Source: Marifrigoribacter sp047730175 (lineage in GTDB: Bacteria > Bacteroidota > Bacteroidia > Flavobacteriales > Flavobacteriaceae). Taken from it: a DNA stretch of 64,000 bases. The notes under the pieces are model-generated. The model was not told where the DNA came from. It saw only the letters and a list, made by a program, of their open reading frames with translations, and did no database searches. Positions 1 to 7,517 of this stretch are shown one piece after another. How positions within the stretch are numbered: position 1 is the first letter of the stretch; each line of letters starts with the position of its first letter. Both the position numbers and the translations under genes were made by a program. The DNA lies in the NCBI RefSeq assembly GCF_047730175.1, contig NZ_CP159833.1, positions 1,550,001 to 1,614,000 on the forward strand. Reading direction: 5' to 3'.

Positions 1-619
1 TGGAACACTTTCAGGAAAAAAAGTGGTGATCATGCAAGGACGTTTTCATTTGTATGAAGGCTATAGTCTAACAGATGTTACTTTTCCAATTCGTGTGATG
101 CATCAATTAGGAATTAAAAAATTACTAGTAAGTAATGCTTCAGGAGCGATAAATACTTCTTATAAAAAGGGAGAAATTATGTTGATCGATGATCATATTA
201 ACCTACAAGGAGGTTCTCCATTAGCATTTAAAGGGGTGGAAAAAATGGGCGAACGTTTTGTAGATATGAGTGCTCCATATAATGCTGAAATGAATGCAAA
301 AATTGAACAGATTGCAACAGATAATAATATAAATATTCACAAAGGTGTGTATGCAAGTGTGGTTGGACCACAATTAGAAACACGTGCCGAATATCGATAT
401 TTATCAATTATTGGAGCCGATGCTGTTGGAATGAGTACCGTACCTGAAATAATCGTTGCCAATCATCTAGATATTCCTGTTTCTGCGGTTTCAGTTATAA
501 CTGATGAATGCGATCCAGATAATTTAGCGCCCGTCAATATAGAAGAAATAATTGCCATGGCAGGAAAAGCAGAGCCCGATATGATTACCATTTTTTCAGC
601 ATTAATAAAAACGTTATAG
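1..619 (+). CDS. Purine nucleoside phosphorylase, 5' end missing
   Basis: This is the C-terminal ~205 residues of a trimeric-type purine nucleoside phosphorylase. The frame is already open at base 2, so the start lies left of the window. The family cleaves inosine/guanosine-type nucleosides with phosphate to give a base and ribose 1-phosphate, in the cytoplasm. Visible family motifs are VVIMQGRFHLYEGYS near the left edge, LLVSNASGAIN, the phosphate/base-site region LETRAEYR, and GMSTVPEIIVANH. The gene precedes arsM by 88 bases with no terminator, so it may share its operon. In arsenosugar pathways a nucleoside phosphorylase is a plausible enzyme for removing adenine from an arsenic-substituted deoxyadenosine; that role is inferred from context only. 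General purine salvage is the alternative. Confidence 0.9.
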   Translation, partial: GTLSGKKVVIMQGRFHLYEGYSLTDVTFPIRVMHQLGIKKLLVSNASGAINTSYKKGEIMLIDDHINLQGGSPLAFKGVEKMGERFVDMSAPYNAEMNAKIEQIATDNNINIHKGVYASVVGPQLETRAEYRYLSIIGADAVGMSTVPEIIVANHLDIPVSAVSVITDECDPDNLAPVNIEEIIAMAGKAEPDMITIFSALIKTL

Positions 620-707
620 TTAAGTGATAATTGTTATCCTCATAAAATTGTAAAGACCTTACTTTTAATGCGACAAAAATATTTTACAAAACACATAATT
701 TGAATAC

Positions 708-1676
708 ATGAGTTATTTAGAAACGACACACGATATATATAAAGAAGCAGCCTTAACACCTGATGTGGGACTTTGTTGTACCACTAATCCTATTTGGGAA
801 TTACCGGGTCTAAAAATTCCTAAAATTATGCAGGAAATGAATTATGGTTGTGGAAGTACTGTAAATTCTAGAGATCTCACCAATAATCCTAAAACCCTTT
901 ATGTAGGAGTTGGTGGAGGAATGGAACTGTTGCAATTTGCCTACTTCTCAAGACAAAAAGGGAGTGTAATTGGTATTGATGTTGTTGATGAAATGCTGGA
1001 AGCTTCAAGGAAAAATTTTGAAGAAGCGGAGGCATTAAACCCTTGGTTTAAAAGTGAATTTGTAGATTTAAAAAAAGGAGATGCCCTACACCTTCCAGTG
1101 GAAGATAATAGTATTGATGTAGCGGCACAAAATTGTTTGTTCAATATATTTAAAGCTGAAGATTTAAAAAAAGCAATTGAAGAAATGTACCGTGTATTAA
1201 AACCTCATGGACGATTAGTGATGAGTGATCCTACTTGTGAACAGCCCATGAATGATGCATTAAGAGATGATGCGCGCCTAAGAGCTTTATGTTTAAGTGG
1301 TAGCTTACCTATTGCTGAATATGTAAAGGCTTTAACCGATGTTGGTTTTGGAACTATTGAAATTAGAGCTCGTAAACCGTATCGTATTTTAGACCCAAAA
1401 AATTACCCAACAGATGAATTAATTTATATTGAAAGTATAGAAATTGCTGCCATTAAAGATCCTATGCCTGAAGATGGTCCTTGTATTTTTACAGGAAAAG
1501 CAGCTATTTATTTTGGTGATGATGAATACCTTGATGATAAAAAAGGGCATATATTATTAAAAAATCAACCCATAGCTATTTGCGATAAAACTGCAGGTGA
1601 TATAGCTTCTTTAAACCGAGATGATATATTTATTAGTGAATCTACTTATCATTATGATGGTGGAGGTTGTTGCTAA
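708..1676 (+). CDS. arsM: Arsenite methyltransferase ArsM, arsenosugar type
   Basis: A 322-residue SAM-dependent methyltransferase of the ArsM type found in arsenosugar gene clusters. It would methylate trivalent arsenic in the cytoplasm, feeding a radical-SAM enzyme (ArsS) that adds a deoxyadenosyl group. The Rossmann SAM-binding loop is VGVGGGM at about residues 66-72, followed by an acidic strand end at GIDVVDEML. Thiol-rich elements suit arsenic binding: GLCCTTNP (about 21-28), the signature YGCGSTV (46-52), DPTCEQP, and a terminal GGGCC. The C-terminal extension beyond the methyltransferase fold is typical of this subgroup. It sits between a nucleoside phosphorylase and a DUF547/glycosyltransferase pair. 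No arsS or arsR is visible; they could lie left of the window. Substrate was not tested by anything visible here. Confidence 0.84.
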   Translation: MSYLETTHDIYKEAALTPDVGLCCTTNPIWELPGLKIPKIMQEMNYGCGSTVNSRDLTNNPKTLYVGVGGGMELLQFAYFSRQKGSVIGIDVVDEMLEASRKNFEEAEALNPWFKSEFVDLKKGDALHLPVEDNSIDVAAQNCLFNIFKAEDLKKAIEEMYRVLKPHGRLVMSDPTCEQPMNDALRDDARLRALCLSGSLPIAEYVKALTDVGFGTIEIRARKPYRILDPKNYPTDELIYIESIEIAAIKDPMPEDGPCIFTGKAAIYFGDDEYLDDKKGHILLKNQPIAICDKTAGDIASLNRDDIFISESTYHYDGGGCC

Positions 1677-1718
1677 AAATTAAATTTAAGCCATCATTTT
1701 ACGACTTAATAACCTATA

Positions 1719-2609
1719 ATGAAAAAAATGAATTTTATGAGTTTTAGTGTTTTGATGGTATCTGCAATAATGGTTTTGAATTCTTGTGATGCTTCTAAAA
1801 AAGTGGTGAATGAACCAATTGCTGAGGTTGTAGCAGTAGAAGAGGTTGTAAATGAAACTGAAACAGATTCAGTCTCTGCTATTAAGATTATTACTGAAAC
1901 TGAAGTCGTAATTCAAAATGATACTATTTCAGAAACAGAGGTAATTACTGAAACCACACAAACTGAGATATTCGACCATACAATTTGGAATGACCTTCTT
2001 AATAAACACGTTTCAGAAAAAGGAAATGTAAACTATAAAGGGTTTAAAAGTGACTATTCAATTTTAAAAAACTATTTAATTTCTCTTTCGGAAAAAACCC
2101 CAGATGATACCTGGTCTAAAGAAGATAAATTAGCCTATTGGATCAATGCTTATAATGCATATACTGTACAATTAATTGTCGATAGATATCCTTTGAAAAG
2201 CATTAAGGATATTGAAAGCCCTTGGGATTTTAGATTTATTAAACTAGGCGAAAAATGGTTTACACTAAACGACATCGAACATAAAATTTTACGAAAAATG
2301 GACGATCCTAGGGTTCACTTCGGAATTGTTTGCGCCTCTTTTTCATGTCCTAAATTACAGAATGAAGCATTTGTTGCAGCAACAGTTAATGCTCAACTCG
2401 ATGCTGCAACAAAAGAGTTTTTAAGTGATTCAACCCGAAATAATCTGAGTGAAAATTCAATTCAATTGTCTAAAATTTTCAAATGGTTTTCAAAAGATTT
2501 TAAAAAGGAGGGAAGCTTAATTGATTTTTTAAATAAATATTCAGAAATTACCATTTCTCAAAACGCAAAAAAGTCGTTTAAAGAGTATATTTGGGATTTA
2601 AATGAATAA
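1719..2609 (+). CDS. DUF547 domain lipoprotein
   Basis: A 296-residue predicted lipoprotein. A hydrophobic N-terminus ends in a lipobox with Cys23 (LNSC), then comes an acidic Glu/Val/Thr-rich linker of about 60 residues, then a DUF547 domain from about residue 85. The conserved DUF547 features are the YWINAYNAYTV helix, a His in VHFGIVCASFSCPKL, and the paired cysteines of that same segment. The function of DUF547 is not established; cysteine/histidine conservation suggests a papain-like or metal-binding fold. It starts 42 bases after arsM and overlaps the following glycosyltransferase by 8 bases, so the two are translationally coupled. DUF547 genes recur beside arsenosugar genes, but I cannot assign a reaction. 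Confidence 0.82.
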   Translation: MKKMNFMSFSVLMVSAIMVLNSCDASKKVVNEPIAEVVAVEEVVNETETDSVSAIKIITETEVVIQNDTISETEVITETTQTEIFDHTIWNDLLNKHVSEKGNVNYKGFKSDYSILKNYLISLSEKTPDDTWSKEDKLAYWINAYNAYTVQLIVDRYPLKSIKDIESPWDFRFIKLGEKWFTLNDIEHKILRKMDDPRVHFGIVCASFSCPKLQNEAFVAATVNAQLDAATKEFLSDSTRNNLSENSIQLSKIFKWFSKDFKKEGSLIDFLNKYSEITISQNAKKSFKEYIWDLNE

Positions 2610-3309
2610 AATTTCTATTATTATTCCTATACTTAATGAAGCAAATAACATCGTTAGTTTGCTCCAATACCTTATAGATAATTCTTCTAAAAAAAATGTT
2701 TCAGAAATTATTGTTGTGGATGGTGGTAGTGTAGATCAATCATTGCAAATAGCTTCAACTTTTTCAGAAAAACATGAAAATATAGTAGTTATTTCTTCAG
2801 AAAAAGGAAGAGCAAAACAAATGAATTTTGGAAGTCTAAAAGCTACCGGAACTATTTTTTATTTTTTACATGCAGATAGCTTTCCTCCAAATAATTTTGA
2901 TGCATTTATAATTGAAGAAATTGAAAAGGGAAATTTAGCAGGTTGTTTTAAAATGAAATTTGATCATCAACATTGGTGGTTGCGATTGGCATCCTGGCTT
3001 ACCCAATTTAGATGGAGAGCATGTAGGGGAGGTGATCAATCTCAATTTATTACAAAAAATTTATTTGAAGAAATAGGAGGTTATAACGAAGATTTCACCA
3101 TTTATGAAGACAATATATTGATTAATGAACTTTATAAAAGAAAACAATTTACCGTCATTCAAGAGTGGTTAACAACCTCTGCAAGGTTATATGAAGAAAA
3201 AGGAATATGTAAATTACAATATCATTTTTGGACGATTTATGTAAAGAGATGGATGGGTGCTAGTGCAGACAACTTATATGCTTATTATAAAAAGCATATA
3301 GCTTCTTAA
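2602..3309 (+). CDS. GT2 glycosyltransferase, TIGR04283 (arsenosugar) type
   Basis: A 235-residue cytoplasmic family 2 glycosyltransferase. The N-terminus has the GT-A nucleotide-binding strand SIIIPILNEA, then VVDGGSVD. The TIGR04283 hallmarks are GRAKQMNFG, the DxD-equivalent FLHADSFPP, and the late GGDQSQFITKNLFEEIGGY segment. Proteins of this family are named for co-occurrence with arsenosugar synthesis, where a glycosyl or glycerol-type transfer completes the sugar. It overlaps the upstream DUF547 gene by 8 bases, and its end overlaps the convergent GH113-like gene by 4 bases. Family assignment is firm. The arsenosugar role rests on the neighbouring arsM. Confidence 0.86.
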   Translation: MNKISIIIPILNEANNIVSLLQYLIDNSSKKNVSEIIVVDGGSVDQSLQIASTFSEKHENIVVISSEKGRAKQMNFGSLKATGTIFYFLHADSFPPNNFDAFIIEEIEKGNLAGCFKMKFDHQHWWLRLASWLTQFRWRACRGGDQSQFITKNLFEEIGGYNEDFTIYEDNILINELYKRKQFTVIQEWLTTSARLYEEKGICKLQYHFWTIYVKRWMGASADNLYAYYKKHIAS

Positions 3310-4316
3310 TATTTTTTGTAATATTCTCGGATGATTGCTTCCACAGGTTTATTTTGAGGTGTAAACATGAAATTATCAGTTCCACCTACTTTATCATGGT
3401 TTATAAACCATTTCCAGATATATCCACCTGCAAACCAAGGTTCATGCCATACTTCTTCGAAAAGTGCCTGTGTGGTATTGTTTTGTGCTTCTAGATTTAC
3501 CTTGTTCATACTGCGATCACTCACCCAAGGTTCCTTTCCTGAATAATCTACACTTCGATATCCAAATTCCGTAAATAATATTTTCTTTTCTGTAGTTTCA
3601 GCTAGCTCAATCATTTCTCTTTTCCAAGGCAACCATGCATTTCGAGATTCTTCAATCGAAGGAGTTTTATTTTCAGAAATTGGAAAGTAAGCATCAACAC
3701 CAATATAATCTAAATCATTCCAAAACGGAACCCGTTTATATTCATCCCAATTAGCGGCATACGTTAATTTTCCTTTATAAATAGCTCGAACCTCTTTAAT
3801 TAAACCATTCCAAAATTGTGGGCGGTGCTTAATAAATTGTTCTAATTCAGTGCCGATACAAAAAAGCATCACATTGGTGTCTTGGGCTAATTGTGCATAC
3901 TCTAATATAAATGCTTTATAGGTTTCTTCTAGCAGTTTCCAGTCTTCTTCTGAATTCATTTTTAAATAGCCAGTAAATTCTCCATGATAAATCCAAATTT
4001 GAGGTTTTATCATTACTTGAATCTTGTTTTTATGGAGTAGTTCAATATATTGTTTTGCACCTATTAAAGTTTCACCAAACCATTGTCGTTCACTGTTATA
4101 AATAAGTTCGGGATGTGTTGTGTTTTTTATAAACCCAAAAGGCATGATTGAAGCATGATTTGCATTTAACTGAAGGAGTGGGTGAATATTTTCTTGTTGA
4201 GCTTCTTGTGGAGAAGCTACAAAGCTCACTCCATTAATTTTTTTATTAGTTTGAGCACAACTAATAAAAAGAAAAGAAGTGATGAATAAGAAACTTAACT
4301 GTATTGCTCGTTTCAT
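3306..4316 (-). CDS. GH113-like TIM-barrel lipoprotein
   Basis: A 336-residue lipoprotein with lipobox FISC (Cys20) and a glycoside hydrolase TIM barrel of the GH113 (GTA-like) type, a family containing beta-mannanases. The putative acid/base glutamate is in FCIGTELEQF (about residue 155) and the nucleophile in ILFTEFGYRS (about 248). Other barrel landmarks are VMIKPQIWI, LDYIGVDAYFP, and the late GGYIWKWF. It is presumably anchored in the outer or inner membrane facing the periplasm or surface. It is a lone - strand gene, 90 bases beyond the TolC gene, with no SusC/SusD pair nearby. Mannan specificity is not provable by eye. Confidence 0.76.
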   Translation of the reverse strand: MKRAIQLSFLFITSFLFISCAQTNKKINGVSFVASPQEAQQENIHPLLQLNANHASIMPFGFIKNTTHPELIYNSERQWFGETLIGAKQYIELLHKNKIQVMIKPQIWIYHGEFTGYLKMNSEEDWKLLEETYKAFILEYAQLAQDTNVMLFCIGTELEQFIKHRPQFWNGLIKEVRAIYKGKLTYAANWDEYKRVPFWNDLDYIGVDAYFPISENKTPSIEESRNAWLPWKREMIELAETTEKKILFTEFGYRSVDYSGKEPWVSDRSMNKVNLEAQNNTTQALFEEVWHEPWFAGGYIWKWFINHDKVGGTDNFMFTPQNKPVEAIIREYYKKY

Positions 4317-4406
4317 ATTTGAGTTTGATTAAAGCTCAAATTACAAATATTTTTAGGGAAGTAAATTCATCTTAACAAAATTGTAAGAAATAAAAAGGGG
4401 AAATTC

Positions 4407-5690
4407 TTAATCTGATAAATTTAAAGGCTCAAAATTAGTAGATAAATAATTAAGCAAAGGTTTTTGAAATAAAACATCTCTGCCTATTAAAAATTTAATG
4501 TATGCTTTATAAAGTTCATGTTCAAATTTATATATTTCAATCTTTTTTTTGTGTTGAAGCATTTTTAAATTCAATAAAAGTAAGGGAGAAACCCCTTCCA
4601 TACTTTGATAGTTTTTTAACAAGGAAGTGACACTACTTTCCTCATTTTGTTTGGCTAGCGTTTGGTAGTTTGTAATGGCTAATTTAAAAGAGCTGACAGC
4701 AAATCTTCGATTTAAACTATTTTTTTGTGTAAGTAGTGCAATTTTGCTTTCTTCGCTCAGTTTTTCGTAATAAAAATCTCCTTTCTTTTGTCTTGCTTCA
4801 CCAAAAAACGGAATATTAATTCCAATACCTATCGAGAAATTTTCATCAAAAAGAAAGCTTCTTTTTCCACCATATTTTGCTTGTACATAATCTAATACTA
4901 ATTTAGATTCTGCAACTTCCATTTTCATTTCATTTTCTAAATTATTTAATTTTAATTTTTGAAGAGAAATAACAAGGTTTTCATTTGAATTGGTATCAGA
5001 AAGATTGGTTTCAATAATTTGTTGCGCAGTGATGAAATCATCTGTAATTATTTTGAAAGATTCATTTTCAGCATTTAATAATTCATTAATTAGTGCCTGT
5101 TGATTTAACTTTTTTTCTTTAAGATTTATAAGCTTTAAATTAGTCTCTAATAATTCGTCTTCGGCATCAATCAAATCTTTAACATCAAAATTTGTGTGAT
5201 ACACATTTTTACTTAAAATAGTTAGTTTGTCTCTTAACTGTAGTTGTTTTTCTTCAAATAGATCAATGGATTTATCTGTAAATATATACTCAATGAGTAA
5301 CAAGTATCTTTTTTCAAGGTCTTCATTAAAACTTAATTGAGTTTCAATTTCATATTCTGAAATTCTATCGGTATACATTTTTTTTTGACGTGAAATAGCT
5401 TCAAGGCTATTGGGCTTAATTCTTAAAGCATATTCTTGTCTTTTTAATAATAGATCTCTAGATTCAGTTCTAAACTGTACACTTTTTAATAAAGGAGAAT
5501 TATAATGATAATCGTTTAATGAAGAAACATTTTTAGCGTCTAATTTGAATTGATTAGAATCTTTAACTGCTCGTAAATAATCGGAAATTGATACCGTATT
5601 CTGTGCTTTTAAAGAAGGAATAAAACTTCCTATTAATAGTAAGAGTATAAATTTATTTTTTTGGAGTTTTAGTAGCAGAGATAGAAACAT
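4407..5690 (-). CDS. TolC-family outer membrane protein
   Basis: A 427-residue protein with a signal peptide (hydrophobic LLLLIGSFIPS ending near LKAQN). It is followed by long Leu/Glu/Lys-rich helices typical of the TolC periplasmic barrel and a central segment with beta-barrel character (GIGINIPFFGEARQKKG). It should form the outer-membrane exit duct of a tripartite complex. It is the last gene of a four-gene - strand cluster (CotH, DUF4956, HlyD, TolC), 16 bases after the HlyD gene. Sequence similarity is recognised from architecture rather than a sharp motif, so other outer-membrane efflux-like proteins are possible. There is no inner-membrane pump in the cluster, so the translocated substrate is unknown. 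Confidence 0.78.
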   Translation of the reverse strand: MFLSLLLKLQKNKFILLLLIGSFIPSLKAQNTVSISDYLRAVKDSNQFKLDAKNVSSLNDYHYNSPLLKSVQFRTESRDLLLKRQEYALRIKPNSLEAISRQKKMYTDRISEYEIETQLSFNEDLEKRYLLLIEYIFTDKSIDLFEEKQLQLRDKLTILSKNVYHTNFDVKDLIDAEDELLETNLKLINLKEKKLNQQALINELLNAENESFKIITDDFITAQQIIETNLSDTNSNENLVISLQKLKLNNLENEMKMEVAESKLVLDYVQAKYGGKRSFLFDENFSIGIGINIPFFGEARQKKGDFYYEKLSEESKIALLTQKNSLNRRFAVSSFKLAITNYQTLAKQNEESSVTSLLKNYQSMEGVSPLLLLNLKMLQHKKKIEIYKFEHELYKAYIKFLIGRDVLFQKPLLNYLSTNFEPLNLSD

Positions 5691-5706
5691 AGCGAGTCGT
5701 ATAGTT

Positions 5707-6714
5707 TTAATCTTTTAAGTTTAAAATCACTTTCTCCTTTTGAAGAAATGGATTGTCTGGAGGTATTTCAATTATAATTTCTCTTCCAAAAGTTTTTAAT
5801 TCTTTTATTTTACGGAGTCTTGGTGGAATTTCAACAATACGTGAACCCAATGTTTTAACAACCCCAGTGTTTTGAATATCGGGACGTGAGCTTGAAAAGA
5901 TATCTATGGTATCGTTTATGTTAATTCTGAGTATAAGATCTTCGTGAATATAGCCAATTACTAATGTTGGGCTTTCTTCGTAAAAAGTAATTAGAGTAGC
6001 AAATGAAGGTATTTTTTCTCCTTCTTTACAATGTACATTTCCTATTAATCCATCTGTAGGAGCAGTGATGATTTGCTTTTCTTTTTTTTCTTGGAAATAT
6101 TCTAATTCACCTTCAAGACTTTTTATTTGGGACAAAAGAGGGTTATTACTTGCAAAACGTTCACTTTTTAAGTTGTTAATTTCGGTGGTAATGATATTTC
6201 TAGTGAAATTTAATTCTTCTTTTAACGCATCAATCTTTAAAAAAATTGGGTTTTTAATATTTCCTTCATCAGAAGTTACATTTTCAATACTTTGAATGCT
6301 TTCTGCTAATTTTTTGTTTTGATCTATTTCTGCATTGTATTGATCAATTTGAGATTGGATTTTACTCGTCTTTTCATTTAATTCAATATTATATTGACTA
6401 ATTCTCCAGTCTAAGTCAGTTTTCCAAAGGCTATATTTGGTTTGCAATTCTTCAATGCTATATTCTGTATTACTTATTTTTATAGGTAAACTAGAGGATA
6501 AAACATCTAAAAGCACAGTTCCTTTTTTCACCTTTTGACCTGTAGTTACATTTATGTTTTTTACTTCAACTGAATTCTCCATACTAATTTCAGTTTCTTT
6601 GTTTTCAGCAAAACCATAAAAAGTTACAGAGTTATCTATTTTTACATTTAAGGAAATCAGTAAAATGATAAAAACTGAAAAGGCGGCGATATAGATAAGA
6701 TTAAATTTTTTCAT
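5707..6714 (-). CDS. HlyD-family periplasmic adaptor
   Basis: A 335-residue membrane fusion protein. There is one N-terminal transmembrane helix (about residues 4-23), then a half-lipoyl segment with VTTGQKVKKGTVLLDV, a long alpha-helical coiled coil (about 80-215, rich in Ile/Glu/Lys/Asn), the returning lipoyl half IITAPTDGLIGNVHCKEG, and a beta-barrel domain. It should bridge an inner-membrane partner to TolC. It overlaps DUF4956 by 14 bases, implying translational coupling. That partner choice is the interesting point: HlyD proteins normally pair with ABC, RND or MFS pumps, and none is encoded here. Confidence 0.86.
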   Translation of the reverse strand: MKKFNLIYIAAFSVFIILLISLNVKIDNSVTFYGFAENKETEISMENSVEVKNINVTTGQKVKKGTVLLDVLSSSLPIKISNTEYSIEELQTKYSLWKTDLDWRISQYNIELNEKTSKIQSQIDQYNAEIDQNKKLAESIQSIENVTSDEGNIKNPIFLKIDALKEELNFTRNIITTEINNLKSERFASNNPLLSQIKSLEGELEYFQEKKEKQIITAPTDGLIGNVHCKEGEKIPSFATLITFYEESPTLVIGYIHEDLILRININDTIDIFSSSRPDIQNTGVVKTLGSRIVEIPPRLRKIKELKTFGREIIIEIPPDNPFLQKEKVILNLKD

Positions 6715-7414
6715 GATCGTCTCTAAAGTTAATTCTTACATTAAATATCCCATGTTCTTGTAACAACGTATTGACCATCTGTGTTGACTTATGTTTACTA
6801 TCAATATTTATTTTATATTCAAAAACAACCATTTGTATAATTTCACCGCTCTTTTTTTTGTTATTAATTCTATATTTTGATAGGCTTACTTTTTTGCAAT
6901 AGCTTTCTAATATTTCAATAATTCTATCCCCCATATTGCCTTCTAAAAGATTGGCATTTGAGATTTCAAATTGAAGCGTACCGATAATATGATCATTTTT
7001 ACTTAGCGGAGAAAAATGAATAACGGTGACTACTAAACAAAACCCTAATGTTCCAACCACAGCTATAGCTATTCCATAGACTCCCGCCGCAATTCCTACG
7101 GAAATAGAGGTAAACATAAAAACCATGTTTCTAGGGTTTCTTAGTGTAGTTCGAAATCGTATTATTGCCAAGGCGCCTAACATCCCTAGTCCACGAGCTA
7201 AGCTATCTCCAATAGCCTGCATTACGGTTGCTACTGGGATTGAAATTAAAATTAAAGATTGAATAAAATGTTGAGGTCTTTCTATTTCTCGAGAGGTCCT
7301 TTCATAGGTTAAAGCAATTAAAGAGGAAAGTACAAAAGAAACTAATGCAATAACGATAATATTGACAATACTTGAGCCTTCTAGATTATTAGTTAGGCTG
7401 GATAAATCGAACAT
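6701..7414 (-). CDS. DUF4956 inner-membrane protein
   Basis: A 237-residue integral membrane protein. The N-terminal half has about four transmembrane helices (residues ~15-135). The C-terminal half is a soluble ferredoxin-like mixed alpha/beta domain. The segment RGLGMLGALAIIRFRTT followed by a GIAAGVYGIA helix resembles MgtC/SapB proteins, as is usual for DUF4956. The family often co-occurs with CotH kinases and polyphosphate-polymerase VTC domains; CotH is present here and VTC is absent from the window. The biochemical role is unknown. It lies between the CotH gene (103-base gap) and HlyD (14-base overlap), so it is the natural inner-membrane partner of the HlyD/TolC pair. Confidence 0.86.
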   Translation of the reverse strand: MFDLSSLTNNLEGSSIVNIIVIALVSFVLSSLIALTYERTSREIERPQHFIQSLILISIPVATVMQAIGDSLARGLGMLGALAIIRFRTTLRNPRNMVFMFTSISVGIAAGVYGIAIAVVGTLGFCLVVTVIHFSPLSKNDHIIGTLQFEISNANLLEGNMGDRIIEILESYCKKVSLSKYRINNKKKSGEIIQMVVFEYKINIDSKHKSTQMVNTLLQEHGIFNVRINFRDDHEKI

Positions 7415-7517
7415 AAATAGTAATGTTTTTAGTAAAACTGTTATAAAATTAAAGAATTATTTATTGAAAAAATAAACTTCTCTTCCTAAAACATCATGGA
7501 TACCAATAATAAATAAT

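Noticed and set aside
3306..4316. Polysaccharide utilisation locus around the GH113-like or GH16 genes
   Set aside because: No SusC/SusD pair or sensor is near either gene.
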